Made by a program: the position numbers and the translations under genes. Source: an uncultured Clostridia bacterium (GTDB lineage: Bacteria; Bacillota; Clostridia; Christensenellales; Aristaeellaceae). Taken from it: 38,291 nt of DNA. How positions within the stretch are numbered: position 1 is the stretch's first letter; each line of letters begins with the position of its first letter. The DNA lies in contig CAMFCQ010000020.1 of NCBI GenBank assembly GCA_945948915.1, forward strand, positions 1 through 38,291, read 5' to 3'. Positions 18,096 through 26,008 of this stretch are shown piece by piece. The notes under the pieces were generated by a model. The model did no database searches, was not told where the DNA came from, and was given only the letters and a program-made list of their open reading frames with translations.

Positions 18096-19070
18096 TTAGA
18101 AGCGGATGCTTCTGTCTCCTGCGTGTACGCGCCGTGCGATCTCTCGCAGTTCCTGTTTTGTCAGCTTTGACGGGTCGCTCCGGATGTCCACCGCAGGGGA
18201 AGCGCTTCCCACGCCGTTTTCGGTCGGCCGGGCCATGTTGGCCTGAATGGTCTGCGCCGCCTGCTGCTTGGCGCGGTTTGCCGCAAAGAGCATCGCGTCG
18301 TTGGCGATCTCCTGATGATGCAGGGCGAAGTACGCTTCTTCCACGCTGCAGCCTCCGTTGGGGGCCGTCATCGCTACGAAGCGCTCGTTCTGCATCTCCT
18401 TCTGCAGGTCGAAATTGGGGTACTTGGCCTTCAGCGCCTCTCCCTGCTGGATCAGATGGAGGATGTGCCGCCGGTTCTGTTCCTCTTCCGTGAAGCGGGA
18501 CACCTGCGCCTGCGCGTCATTGCGCTGCTTTTCCATCTGCTTGAGCTGCTTGAGCACGGAGATGGGCGTACCCGTTCGGATGCTCTCCTCCTCATAGAGG
18601 CTGTCATCGTCCAGGTACCTTGCAACGATGCCGTCCACATCGTCTTCCTTCAGGCCCATTTTTTCCGCCATGGCCTTCAGCATCGGAGCCAGCTTGTCCA
18701 TCCGTGTTTGATTCTCCTCCGCGCCCTTCAGGCGCCCTTTGAGGATGGTCTGCACGTCTTGGTCAAACTGCTTTTTGTACTTCCCGTTTTTCAGCTCGTT
18801 CCATGCATCGGCTTCGTCCTTCGGCTCCTTTGTGCCCGCCTGCGCCTGCGCTGGCTGCTGCGGCTCGTCCTGGATGCCGAATCTGACGTTTGCCAGGGGA
18901 TTGCGTTTTCCCATCCGCTTTCCAGCAGCGGCGACCTGCTGTGTTACGCCCGTGTCAGCAGCGGCGTCCTGCTGTGTTACGCCCGTGATGCCTGCTCCGT
19001 TGCTGCCGGTTGCGCCTGCGCCAGCGCCGCCCTCTGCAAAAAGCTGCAGGTTGATGGGATACTTGACCAT
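18096..19070 (-). CDS. Scaffolding protein
   Basis: 324 aa. Met-Val-Lys-Tyr-Pro-Ile is followed at once by NLQLFAE (residues 7-13), then a Gly/Ala/Gln-rich flexible stretch with a short internal repeat, then long charged helices (about 85-300) typical of procapsid scaffolds, and a basic C-terminus (LREIARRVHAGDRSIRF) of the kind that binds the capsid protein. The start at 19070 is chosen because GGAGGG stands 5 nt upstream and the motif is then N-terminal as in the capsid protein; a longer upstream reading lacks an RBS. Cleavage after Ala12 by Prp is expected if the motif is used. Confidence 0.82.
   Translation of the reverse strand: MVKYPINLQLFAEGGAGAGATGSNGAGITGVTQQDAAADTGVTQQVAAAGKRMGKRNPLANVRFGIQDEPQQPAQAQAGTKEPKDEADAWNELKNGKYKKQFDQDVQTILKGRLKGAEENQTRMDKLAPMLKAMAEKMGLKEDDVDGIVARYLDDDSLYEEESIRTGTPISVLKQLKQMEKQRNDAQAQVSRFTEEEQNRRHILHLIQQGEALKAKYPNFDLQKEMQNERFVAMTAPNGGCSVEEAYFALHHQEIANDAMLFAANRAKQQAAQTIQANMARPTENGVGSASPAVDIRSDPSKLTKQELREIARRVHAGDRSIRF
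18935..18987 (-). repeat. In-frame 20-bp direct repeat in the scaffold gene
   Basis: An identical 20-bp block occurs at 18935-18954 and 18968-18987, 33 bp apart, encoding the repeated peptide TGVTQQ in the flexible linker. It looks like a recent slippage or duplication in a tolerant region. Confidence 0.85.
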
Positions 19071-19156
19071 GTTAGCCCTCCATTTTCTTTTGTCGGTTCC
19101 CCGTCGATTGTATGATAGCATGGAAGATCTGCCTTTTGAAGTCGCAAAAGAGGCCG

Positions 19157-19462
19157 TCACCTTTCCACCCGGATGCACTTGGGATATGCCTTTTCCAGCA
19201 TGCATAGCCCGTCCTCCAGCATCTTCAGCCGTGCCCGGATACCCTCGTCCCTGTCCGCTTCTTCCAGCTCAACCCGGCTGTTCCCCGGCTCCAGGTCGTA
19301 GGACGCTCTGTATCCTGCATTGACCGCACTGATCAGAAAAGCCTGCAAAAGCACTGATGCCGCGCAGCATACCAGGTCATGCCCTTGTGCGTTTCGTTCC
19401 GCCCCCGCATGCCCCTCCACCGAGATGATGCCCTTGCTCCTGTCAATCCTTGCCTTGATCAT
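19157..19462 (-). CDS. prp: Prp-type cysteine protease (phage prohead protease candidate)
   Basis: 101 aa, matching the ribosomal-processing cysteine protease Prp family. The family signature is clear: GHAG with the catalytic His18, then GHDLVCCAAS with the nucleophilic Cys32, followed by the long helix LLQAFLISAV. Prp removes the N-terminal extension of ribosomal protein L27 in Firmicutes, and in phage 80alpha it trims scaffold and capsid proteins at an L27-like motif. Here the gene lies between portal and scaffold, where many phages encode their prohead protease, and the next two genes carry NLQLFAE near their N-termini. The start is chosen because the RBS GAGGTG overlaps the portal stop, giving a 10-nt gap; a longer reading into the portal gene lacks one. 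Confidence 0.87.
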   Translation of the reverse strand: MIKARIDRSKGIISVEGHAGAERNAQGHDLVCCAASVLLQAFLISAVNAGYRASYDLEPGNSRVELEEADRDEGIRARLKMLEDGLCMLEKAYPKCIRVER

Positions 19463-19472
19463 CCTGCTCACC

Positions 19473-21452
19473 TCAGTTCGGACGGATGGATTCGTCCAGC
19501 GCAGCCCGCATCCGATCAATGGCGGGGGAGGTTGCTTCCCCCTCCTCGGATTTTCCCGCCTCCACCGCGTCCTCCTGCGGCTTTTCTTTCTGCTCTGTTC
19601 GCTCCGGCATCTGCGCAGTACCTTGCATTCCCATCAGCGCCTGCTGCATGGCCATCATCTGCTGCCCCTGCATGATCTTCTGTACCATGCTGTCCTTGCC
19701 CTTGAACTCCATCATGGACAGCATCATCAGCGATTGCTGGGCCATCATCGGATTAAAGATGCCCATCTGATAAAACTGCGTCGCCAGATCGTTGAGGGCC
19801 ATGCGGGTGTAGGCGCCTTCCCGCTGCACATGCACCTCCACGTCGATGACCGGCAATCGGTATGCCGGCAGTCCGTCAATGCCCATCGTCTGCTGCATCT
19901 GCAGCCCGGCGTTTGAGTACGTCATGTACTGCATCGCGCCGTCCTCTCCCACGATGCGGAACTGCCTCTCCATCGTGTAAAACTGCCGGATCCGCTCGAT
20001 CACCATCGTGTACAGGCGCTTCATGGCCCGGTAGCTCGTCCGGCTGGCGTCCTTGCTGGATCGTCCCGCGTCCTCCTTCAGCGCCTGGATGGCGATGCCG
20101 CTGGTCACGCCGCTCGGCACCGTTCCGTTTTGTACGTCCGTGTTGCCGGTGATGAATTTCAGCTCCTCGATCTTGCTCTGATACATCTGCAGCGCGTTCC
20201 CGTGAAGCTGCGGCGTCGTGATCGGCATCACCGAATCGCTGCCGAGGCTGGCGTTGCTCTCCACGATGGCGTTGGACATGTCCATGAACTGCTCCAGGTT
20301 GATACCAGCCGCCTTCGATGCGAAATATCTCGGCGTGGATGATACCGTCGCGTTTGTCACCATCGCCTGGGACATGGTGTCAATGTCCGCCTGGGTGTCC
20401 TTTCCCACGTCGATGTAGCCGATGCCGTAGATGCTGTCCGCCACAGGGAAAAGCACGTCTTCCACAAAGGGGTATAGCCCGTCGGCGTAGTAACCGTCCT
20501 CCGCGCAGGCCGGATCATCCTCCGATGCGTACAGGACGGTGTCGCCCACATACTGGCAGTAGTGCAGCACCTGCTTCCCGCCCTGCCACAGTTTGTAGTA
20601 CCAGTCCACCACCATGGCCTTATCCGTGCTGTCCACGTTGTCATCGTGGATGTACTCCGCCACCTTCCGCGGGTTGCCTCCCAGTTTCCCCTTCAGCTCA
20701 GGATAGCGCTGCTCCAGCAGCTCCTTATGCACCATCTTGACGTGGAAAACGTTCCGGCTGTCCTGGATCTCGTCGATGCCCGGCTCCGCGAAGAAGTTAA
20801 GGACGTTGATCTTCTTCACCTTCACGTCCCCCAGGCCGTTCATCGCCCTCCCGTCCCAGAAAACTCCGTAAAGCGCCGTCCCCTCTGTTTCCTTCTGCCA
20901 TGCGCACTGGCTGTAGGTTTCCTCAAATCCGTTCTGCGCCAATACCACCGGCACGATGGCGCTCAGGTGCTTCGCCTCGATTTCGTCGCTCTTTTCCCTC
21001 GCCAGAAAAAGCGGCTCCGGGAAAGCGTCCATCGCCTCCGCGTGCTTGCCCACGATGCAGTTCCATAGCCACGCCGTGTTGGATTTCCGCTTCTGCGTTC
21101 CCTTCGTGCCCCGGTCTGCCTCGATCTGCTCCCAGTTTCGCATCTTCCACCACTGCTGGGCGCTGATGATCCGTTTTTCCACGCTTGCTTTCCCTGCCCG
21201 GTACTTTTCCAGCGTCTCCGTTGCTTCCCGCAGTCGGTCTTCGTTCATGCACTTCATAGGCTTCTGCATGATCTCCATCGGCTTTTGATCCGCCGTCATG
21301 CGCTCCTGTTCGCCGCGCTCCTGCAAAACCCCGGCTCCCTCCGGCGCCCCCTGTCCCGCTTTCCGCATCCGCTGAAGCTGCATCAGCTCCTCGGGCGTCG
21401 GCAGTGCCATCCCTCCTGCCTTAGTTTTCCTTTCCTGCTTTTCCATGTCCAT
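19473..21452 (-). CDS. Portal protein
   Basis: 659 aa, the size of podoviral portals with a helical barrel tail. It forms the dodecameric ring at the capsid vertex through which DNA enters and leaves. Visible landmarks include the RRIISAQQWWKMRNWEQ-like N-terminal region, LYGVFWDG, the long central segment ending in ITGNTDVQNGTVPSGVTSG, and the arginine-rich helix DASRTSYRAMKRL. The C-terminus is rich in Met and Gln (residues about 585-625), like a flexible barrel. It is directly downstream of the large terminase with a 12-nt gap and has the strong RBS GGAGGGACGAAG. Confidence 0.87.
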   Translation of the reverse strand: MDMEKQERKTKAGGMALPTPEELMQLQRMRKAGQGAPEGAGVLQERGEQERMTADQKPMEIMQKPMKCMNEDRLREATETLEKYRAGKASVEKRIISAQQWWKMRNWEQIEADRGTKGTQKRKSNTAWLWNCIVGKHAEAMDAFPEPLFLAREKSDEIEAKHLSAIVPVVLAQNGFEETYSQCAWQKETEGTALYGVFWDGRAMNGLGDVKVKKINVLNFFAEPGIDEIQDSRNVFHVKMVHKELLEQRYPELKGKLGGNPRKVAEYIHDDNVDSTDKAMVVDWYYKLWQGGKQVLHYCQYVGDTVLYASEDDPACAEDGYYADGLYPFVEDVLFPVADSIYGIGYIDVGKDTQADIDTMSQAMVTNATVSSTPRYFASKAAGINLEQFMDMSNAIVESNASLGSDSVMPITTPQLHGNALQMYQSKIEELKFITGNTDVQNGTVPSGVTSGIAIQALKEDAGRSSKDASRTSYRAMKRLYTMVIERIRQFYTMERQFRIVGEDGAMQYMTYSNAGLQMQQTMGIDGLPAYRLPVIDVEVHVQREGAYTRMALNDLATQFYQMGIFNPMMAQQSLMMLSMMEFKGKDSMVQKIMQGQQMMAMQQALMGMQGTAQMPERTEQKEKPQEDAVEAGKSEEGEATSPAIDRMRAALDESIRPN

Positions 21453-21464
21453 CTTCGTCCCTCC

Positions 21465-22865
21465 TTATCGCCTTTTCACCATGTCCAGCGGGTCGCTCCC
21501 GTATGCCGGATGATACTCGCCCACCTCCATGTGAGGCTGTATCGGCCTGGACATGCAGAAGTAGCGCCACTCGTCCGCCGCGTGATCCTCTCCATGAGTG
21601 TCCAAGTCCTCCGGGTTGTGCTCCGAGTATACCAGCGTCGGAATCGTGCGGATGAAGTCCTCACAGCTGTCCAGCACATACATCCGCGGATATCCCTCGC
21701 TGTCAAACTGTAGCCTGTAATGACACTGCATCCATCCGCTCACCCGCTCGTGATCGCCTTTTACGAAGTGTATCCCGTATGACGCTGCGGTTTCCGCAAT
21801 ACTTTTGCCCGTCTGCGCGTCCCAGATCGCCGGGTCTGCCACGCCGTACTCGATCCTGTGTCCCCGCAAAAGCGGGTGCTCCCTTTCCATGCGGGAGATC
21901 TCCGCAAAGACCTGATCCGGCGTCTTCCGCACACCCTCGTCCGGCATCACCTGCCCGGACATCTTCTTCACGCCGTACAGCTCCGCGATGCGGTAGATGA
22001 CGCCATCGTAGTCCACCGCCCACCACCCGCAGGAAAACGGTTTGTTGTAGCCCCAGTCAAAGGATCGGTAGACAGGCCATGTCCTGGGCAGGGTGAAGCC
22101 CTTTGCGGGGATGACGTGGGTCCATTGCCTGGTCGCCGCCTGCTCCGGCCGGTTGGCAAACTCTTCGAAAAACTGACCTTCAAAGATGTCCCAGTCTCCC
22201 TCCAGCCATGCCTTCCTCAGTTTGGGCGGCAGCGCCATCAGCTCCTTGACGTAGTCCGGATCCGCGTCCAGCAGGGCGCGGTTGTCCGTCACCAGCGCCT
22301 TGATAAAGTGATAATCCTCCGGATGCTCTCCCGGCTTGTATACCTTCTCGATGAAAAGCCGCTTGAAAAAGCTGTGGCTCTCTCCGCCCGGGTTCATCGT
22401 GTATATGCACTGCTTGGGGAAGGCGTTTTTGCCGCGGTTACAGGCGCGTATCCTGATGATCCATTCCTCCTTGAATTGCGTCGCCTCATCGATGAAAATC
22501 CCGTCGTATTCCTGTCCCTGATACCTGCGCACATCCTTATCGGAGTCGCAGTAGCCCAGCTGGATCATGCTCCCATTGTGGAAGGTGAATCGCTTTTTCC
22601 CGTCGTGGTACCTGGCGATGCCGTCCAACAAGCCCAAAAGCGGTTGGATGTGGTTGCTTTCCAGCTCCGGGTAGGTTCGACGGAGGATCAATGCCCTGTA
22701 GCCCCTGTATTGCAGGCAGTTTTTGCTCGCCTTGGCTCGTACCGCCCAGCTCTTTCCTCCACCCCGCGCACCTCCATACCCCAGATGGTGCGCCGTGGAC
22801 TCAATAAATTCAGCCTGCTGGGGCGATACCTCCCAGTCAATCCTGATCTGCTTCTTCTCCCGCAT
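21465..22865 (-). CDS. terL: Terminase large subunit
   Basis: 466 aa. This is the packaging motor ATPase and headful nuclease. Walker A is GGARGGGKS (residues 31-39), Walker B is IFIDEA (123-128), and the C-terminal RNase-H-like nuclease shows acidic positions in FDWGYNKPF, VADPAIWD and ADEWRYF. The start lies within the small-subunit gene, with a 29-nt overlap and GAGG upstream, giving coupling. Length and motifs are normal for terminase_6-type large subunits. Confidence 0.93.
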   Translation of the reverse strand: MREKKQIRIDWEVSPQQAEFIESTAHHLGYGGARGGGKSWAVRAKASKNCLQYRGYRALILRRTYPELESNHIQPLLGLLDGIARYHDGKKRFTFHNGSMIQLGYCDSDKDVRRYQGQEYDGIFIDEATQFKEEWIIRIRACNRGKNAFPKQCIYTMNPGGESHSFFKRLFIEKVYKPGEHPEDYHFIKALVTDNRALLDADPDYVKELMALPPKLRKAWLEGDWDIFEGQFFEEFANRPEQAATRQWTHVIPAKGFTLPRTWPVYRSFDWGYNKPFSCGWWAVDYDGVIYRIAELYGVKKMSGQVMPDEGVRKTPDQVFAEISRMEREHPLLRGHRIEYGVADPAIWDAQTGKSIAETAASYGIHFVKGDHERVSGWMQCHYRLQFDSEGYPRMYVLDSCEDFIRTIPTLVYSEHNPEDLDTHGEDHAADEWRYFCMSRPIQPHMEVGEYHPAYGSDPLDMVKRR

Positions 22866-23406
22866 CTTTTCTTGCCTCTTCCGCGCTCCTGATGGTCATG
22901 GTCAGCTGCACCTCCGTCTCCTTGCTTTCCTCCGCCGCCTTTCCCTCCTCGAAGCGCTGCTTGCGCTGGTCCAGCGCCAGTCGCTGCCTTGCCAGCTTCT
23001 GCGCAGCCTCCTGCGCAGGCGTCTGGATGCCGTAGAGCTTGATCATCGTCTCGGTGTTTGCGTAGATCGCGCTGGCCAGGGCGGACATACCCTTTAGGTT
23101 TTTCACCCGCTTCTCCGGCGGCTCCTGTCCCAGCTCCTCCACCGTCCTGTCAAGCAGATTGGCCATCTTGCCCGCCGCCGTGCTGATGACCTCCAGCTCC
23201 CTCGCGCGCAGGCGCGACGCGCGCGCGACGTACTTTTCCTCCGTTTTCTGCCGGATTTTTTCCTTCAGCTTTTTCCAGCCATCAGATGTAGCTTTTTTGT
23301 AAATCCGGCTTTCGCTCACGTCCCATTTTTGGGCGATTTCCCGCACCGTCATTTCGCCCGCCAGGTAGTCCTCCCGGATCCCTGACCATTTTTCCCGATC
23401 GTCCAC
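22837..23406 (-). CDS. terS: Terminase small subunit
   Basis: 189 aa. Residues 15-45 form a helix-turn-helix (MTVREIAQKWDVSESRIYKKA) of the type found in Firmicutes phage small terminases; the middle and C-terminus are charged oligomerisation helices. It binds the packaging start site and loads the large subunit. The start is GTG at 23406, with GGAGGAGGTG upstream. It is the first gene of the late operon. No consensus sigma-70 promoter is visible in front of it, suggesting that a phage factor or read-through is used. Confidence 0.85.
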   Translation of the reverse strand: MDDREKWSGIREDYLAGEMTVREIAQKWDVSESRIYKKATSDGWKKLKEKIRQKTEEKYVARASRLRARELEVISTAAGKMANLLDRTVEELGQEPPEKRVKNLKGMSALASAIYANTETMIKLYGIQTPAQEAAQKLARQRLALDQRKQRFEEGKAAEESKETEVQLTMTIRSAEEARKDAGEEADQD

Positions 23407-23624
23407 GCCTGCACCTCCTCCCTGATCTTTTCCCTTTCTTTCACTTTATCTCAATGACTGCCCTTTTTGAAGTCGTGCAGCCTTCCACCGTTCAAGCTAT
23501 CCGCACTGTCGTTCCTCCTGCTTTGAAGTTTTGATTCTTTTCGATATTTCTCAAATTTTCTTTTATAATTCAAAAAATTTTTCAAAAACCTATTGTTATT
23601 TTCAAAAAAATTTTCGAAAACCTA
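23407..23624. promoter_or_regulatory. Divergent control region between late operon and plus-strand cassette
   Basis: No gene is seen here. The left half is the untranslated leader of the terminase operon, and a clear minus-strand promoter could not be found in it. The right half is very AT-rich (runs of A and T) and contains an 11-bp direct repeat, AAAACCTATTG, at 23585-23595 and 23617-23627. The copies start 32 bp apart, three helical turns, and the second overlaps the -35 box of the plus-strand promoter. This is the layout of a two-site regulator. Confidence 0.6.
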
Positions 23625-23653
23625 TTGACATGTCACCCAATGGGTGGTATAAT
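23625..23653 (+). promoter_or_regulatory. Consensus sigma-70 promoter with a palindrome in the spacer
   Basis: TTGACA (23625-23630) and TATAAT (23648-23653) are separated by exactly 17 bp. The spacer holds the palindrome CACCCA-A-TGGGTG (23634-23646), an operator position that would block RNA polymerase. Transcription would start near 23660 and drive the four plus-strand genes. Confidence 0.9.
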
Positions 23654-23709
23654 CATAGTGTCGGGAGGGCAAGAAAGACAGAAGCCCGCCGAGCGAAGGA
23701 GAAAAGACC

Positions 23710-24042
23710 ATGACCGAGATCAAGATCACCCGCGAAGTTGACGAAGGCTCCTACACCTCTATGGAGTATGTGATGCTTCTGGACGGCAAGGAGATCGGCT
23801 GGGCTACCCTGAGCGTTGACCGCAAGTCCGCCTACTGCGAGCGCATCGACATCGACGAAGCGTACCGCAATCAGGGTCACGGCACTGAGATGCTCAAGAC
23901 CCTGAGCGATGAGTTCGGCAGCATCTTCCTTGCTCCTGACAGCGAGGACTCGCAGCGCCTGTACGACCGCCTGGGCTATGATGTCACCGATAAAGCCGAC
24001 TGGTGGGCAGTGGATCAGGGCTACGGCGTGTACGAAATCTGA
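23710..24042 (+). CDS. Short GNAT-family N-acetyltransferase
   Basis: 110 aa. Acetyl-CoA binding motif A is present as AYRNQGHG (Arg53, Gly56, Gly58), preceded by the beta4 strand AYCERIDID and followed by a helix and the LYDRLGY motif near the C-terminus. It therefore has the catalytic core of GNAT enzymes but is shorter than usual (about 140-170 aa), lacking part of the N-terminus. The substrate is unknown. It is the first gene of the isolated plus-strand cassette, with GAAGGAGAAAAGACC before the ATG. Some GNAT enzymes are tRNA-acetylating toxins, but the separate antitoxin layout is not the standard one here. Confidence 0.78.
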   Translation: MTEIKITREVDEGSYTSMEYVMLLDGKEIGWATLSVDRKSAYCERIDIDEAYRNQGHGTEMLKTLSDEFGSIFLAPDSEDSQRLYDRLGYDVTDKADWWAVDQGYGVYEI

Positions 24043-24089
24043 TGAAAATCCCGCCCCGGAGGTTACGAGGGCAGAAAGGAAGCGAGAGC

Positions 24090-24284
24090 ATGAAAGTTAA
24101 GGCATGGGGCATCAAGCAGGGCGTGTGGGGCGGAAAGCCGAGGTACTACTACTTCATCAGCAAGGAAGCCCGTGACGAGTACTATGATAGTCACGATTAC
24201 TGCGACAAGCTCCGCTGCAAGAAAGTTGACGCTGAATTTGTGTACGATAGCGTGGAAGCGCTGAACGCCGCGGAACGCTTGTAA
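24090..24284 (+). CDS. Hypothetical small protein in the plus-strand cassette
   Basis: 64 aa, aromatic and basic (KPRYYYF, EYYDSHDYCDKLRCKKVDAEFVYDS). The start at 24090 is chosen because it is preceded by GGCAGAAAGGAAG, the same leader found before the next gene. Upstream in-frame codons lack an RBS. I recognise no family; the pattern resembles small viroplasmin-like or RNA-binding folds, but this is weak. It is co-transcribed with the GNAT gene (47-nt gap). Confidence 0.6.
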   Translation: MKVKAWGIKQGVWGGKPRYYYFISKEARDEYYDSHDYCDKLRCKKVDAEFVYDSVEALNAAERL

Positions 24285-24332
24285 TAGTTCATGGCCGTTC
24301 GTCTAATCCACGGCAGAAAGGAAGTAAAGACC

Positions 24333-24692
24333 ATGATCATTAAGCTGACCGACATCATGAAGGCCCTCATCAATAACCAGTCCCTCGAATGGGAGTACGA
24401 CCATTGGACGTACTATCTCCATCTGGCTGATGTGCTTCCAGGTGCTGACGACGAGTGCTTCACCGCCAGCCCTGCCCGTGTCTGGAGCGACTACGAGAGC
24501 GATAACCCCGATTACATGTACAACGTCCTTGAGCGCGAGGACAACCAGTACTTCATCGACATCTGCCGCGACCTGCTGGATCAGCTGAGCGAAGAAGGCT
24601 ATGAGGTGCTTGATGACTCCGACACACTGCCCGCCAGCAAGTACATCGACCCTCCTGCGCGAGACGATGACGACGAGGACGATGAGGACTGA
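24333..24692 (+). CDS. Hypothetical acidic protein
   Basis: 119 aa, strongly acidic, ending in an almost pure Asp/Glu tail (RDDDDEDDED). The middle has aromatic and acidic repeats (EWEYDHWTYYLHL, YESDNPDYMYN). Overall negative charge with a compact size is seen in DNA-mimic inhibitors of restriction enzymes or nucleoid proteins, but no specific family is recognised. The leader GGCAGAAAGGAAG nearly repeats that of the previous gene. Confidence 0.65.
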   Translation: MIIKLTDIMKALINNQSLEWEYDHWTYYLHLADVLPGADDECFTASPARVWSDYESDNPDYMYNVLEREDNQYFIDICRDLLDQLSEEGYEVLDDSDTLPASKYIDPPARDDDDEDDED

Positions 24693-24743
24693 CCGACACG
24701 CCGGGCCTGGGCGGATAATCCCCGGCAGAAAGGGTGATCCATC

Positions 24744-25148
24744 ATGAACATCAAAGAGCTAAGGACGGCCGCATGCATGACACAGCAGGCCTTCGCCAGA
24801 TACTTCGGGATCCCTAAGCGGTCAATCGAGAACTGGGAGGGTGGGAAGCGTGAGTGCCCCGCCTACCTGCTGGATCTTATCAGCTACAAGCTGGAGCATG
24901 AATCGCTCCAGCCGCCCATGACCGTCACCCAGGCCCTGCTCCTTTTCGCGGAGCACGCGCCTTACCACACCGAGCAGTGCCTGGAGCTCATCCGCCATAT
25001 CGAGCTGGGCGACAAGGAGATCTTCGGCCGCAAAGGCGTGCAGTACATCGCGGCCCATCTGGATGAGTATCTGGATTTCCCTGTCGAGGTTCAGCAGCCG
25101 CTCCGTCAGGTGATTGACAGATGGATGGCGGAGCATCCTGCCACTTGA
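24744..25148 (+). CDS. XRE-type helix-turn-helix protein
   Basis: 134 aa. Residues 2-48 form an HTH_3/XRE-like domain (LRTAACMTQQAFARYFGIPKR with the recognition helix SIENWEGGKR), as in antitoxins and autoregulators. The rest is a helical domain (about 60-134) likely used for dimerisation or ligand binding. It is the last gene of the cassette and may bind the palindrome in the cassette promoter. RBS AGAAAGGGTG. A terminator follows at 25161. Confidence 0.8.
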   Translation: MNIKELRTAACMTQQAFARYFGIPKRSIENWEGGKRECPAYLLDLISYKLEHESLQPPMTVTQALLLFAEHAPYHTEQCLELIRHIELGDKEIFGRKGVQYIAAHLDEYLDFPVEVQQPLRQVIDRWMAEHPAT

Positions 25149-25160
25149 TCCTGACCACAC

Positions 25161-25193
25161 AAAAAAGGCGAGGATGAATCCCCGTCTTTTTTT
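25161..25193. terminator. Bidirectional terminator between convergent operons
   Basis: AAAAAA, then GGCGAGG paired with CCCCGTC (one mismatch and one G-U, 6-nt loop), then TTTTTTT. It works for the plus-strand cassette and, with the A run read as U, for the leftward early operon that stops at 25192. Confidence 0.82.
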
Positions 25194-25446
25194 ATTCGTC
25201 CTGGTAGATCTCCCGCATCATGACACGGTAGTGCTCGCACTTGTCGTAGTTCCGTTCGCAGTAGGTGTGCTGATAAAATGATTTTCTCTTTTCCTCCCGG
25301 AAGATGATGGCGTTTGTGCACCCCTCCATCACCCCTTCACAGTGGATTTGCTTGCTGGAGTGCTGGCGGAAAAAAGGGCACTTGATATCTCTTGTCCCTC
25401 TTGTGGATGACAGCTTGTCCTTTCCTGTGCTCTTCTTCCCGTCCAT
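25192..25446 (-). CDS. Small cysteine/histidine-rich (zinc-binding) phage protein
   Basis: 84 aa, with two clusters that could bind zinc: CPFFRQHSSKQIHCEG and YCERNYDKCEHY. This pattern is common in Firmicutes phage early regions but has no assigned function. AAAGGAGATCAGGC precedes the ATG. It is the last gene of the leftward early operon. Confidence 0.65.
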   Translation of the reverse strand: MDGKKSTGKDKLSSTRGTRDIKCPFFRQHSSKQIHCEGVMEGCTNAIIFREEKRKSFYQHTYCERNYDKCEHYRVMMREIYQDE

Positions 25447-25458
25447 GCCTGATCTCCT

Positions 25459-25806
25459 TTACGCTTTCGCGTCTCTGATCATGTCAAACAGCGTTTCTCC
25501 CGTTTCTCCCCGGATCGTCGCTCTGAATCTCTCTGCCGCCGTACACATCTTTACGGCTTCCACCGCCAGACTGAAGCACTCCTGTTCCAGGATATCTGCT
25601 TCCCACATTCTTCCTGGATCTGCCGTCTCGATCAGCTCTGCCATGGCCTGTGCTTTCTTCCTTACGGATTTTGCCATTTCCATCATCCGCCTTTCGATCA
25701 CCTGCATATCCCCGAACCCTTCCGTGAGGGACGCATATCCCATCCCTTCCAGTTGATTCCGCTCCTCCACCCCGATGCTGATCGCCCTTCGGAGCTGATC
25801 AATCAT
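25459..25806 (-). CDS. Hypothetical protein
   Basis: 115 aa, helical, with no recognised domain. The motif RRMMEMAKSVRKKAQAMAELIETADPGRMWEADILEQE looks like a two-helix hairpin, and a Cys pair is present. The listed start has no strong RBS, so an internal start is possible. It follows the zinc protein gene with a 4-nt gap. Confidence 0.5.
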   Translation of the reverse strand: MIDQLRRAISIGVEERNQLEGMGYASLTEGFGDMQVIERRMMEMAKSVRKKAQAMAELIETADPGRMWEADILEQECFSLAVEAVKMCTAAERFRATIRGETGETLFDMIRDAKA

Positions 25807-25810
25807 GCGC

Positions 25811-26008
25811 TCATACGCGCTTTTTCATCTTCCTTTCTGCCTCTCTCATGCAGCTGTAGTTGCAGTAGTACTTGTCCCCGAGCTTGTATCCCCAATCCGC
25901 GCTTGGCCTGACGAATTTCGCCCCGCAGTTTTTGCACTTTGTGTCGATGCCGAATCCGTATAGGAGCACTTTTCCCGGCTTTCTGCCTCTTGCTTTATCC
26001 TGCTGCAT
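25811..26008 (-). CDS. Small zinc-ribbon protein
   Basis: 65 aa. A four-Cys ribbon is visible: CKNCGAKF...YCNYSCMREAERKMKK. The N-terminus is basic, so nucleic-acid binding is possible. The start at 26008 is chosen because GGGAG lies 7 nt upstream; the longer reading to 26041 has no RBS and would overlap the preceding gene more. It overlaps that gene by 14 nt. Confidence 0.6.
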   Translation of the reverse strand: MQQDKARGRKPGKVLLYGFGIDTKCKNCGAKFVRPSADWGYKLGDKYYCNYSCMREAERKMKKRV

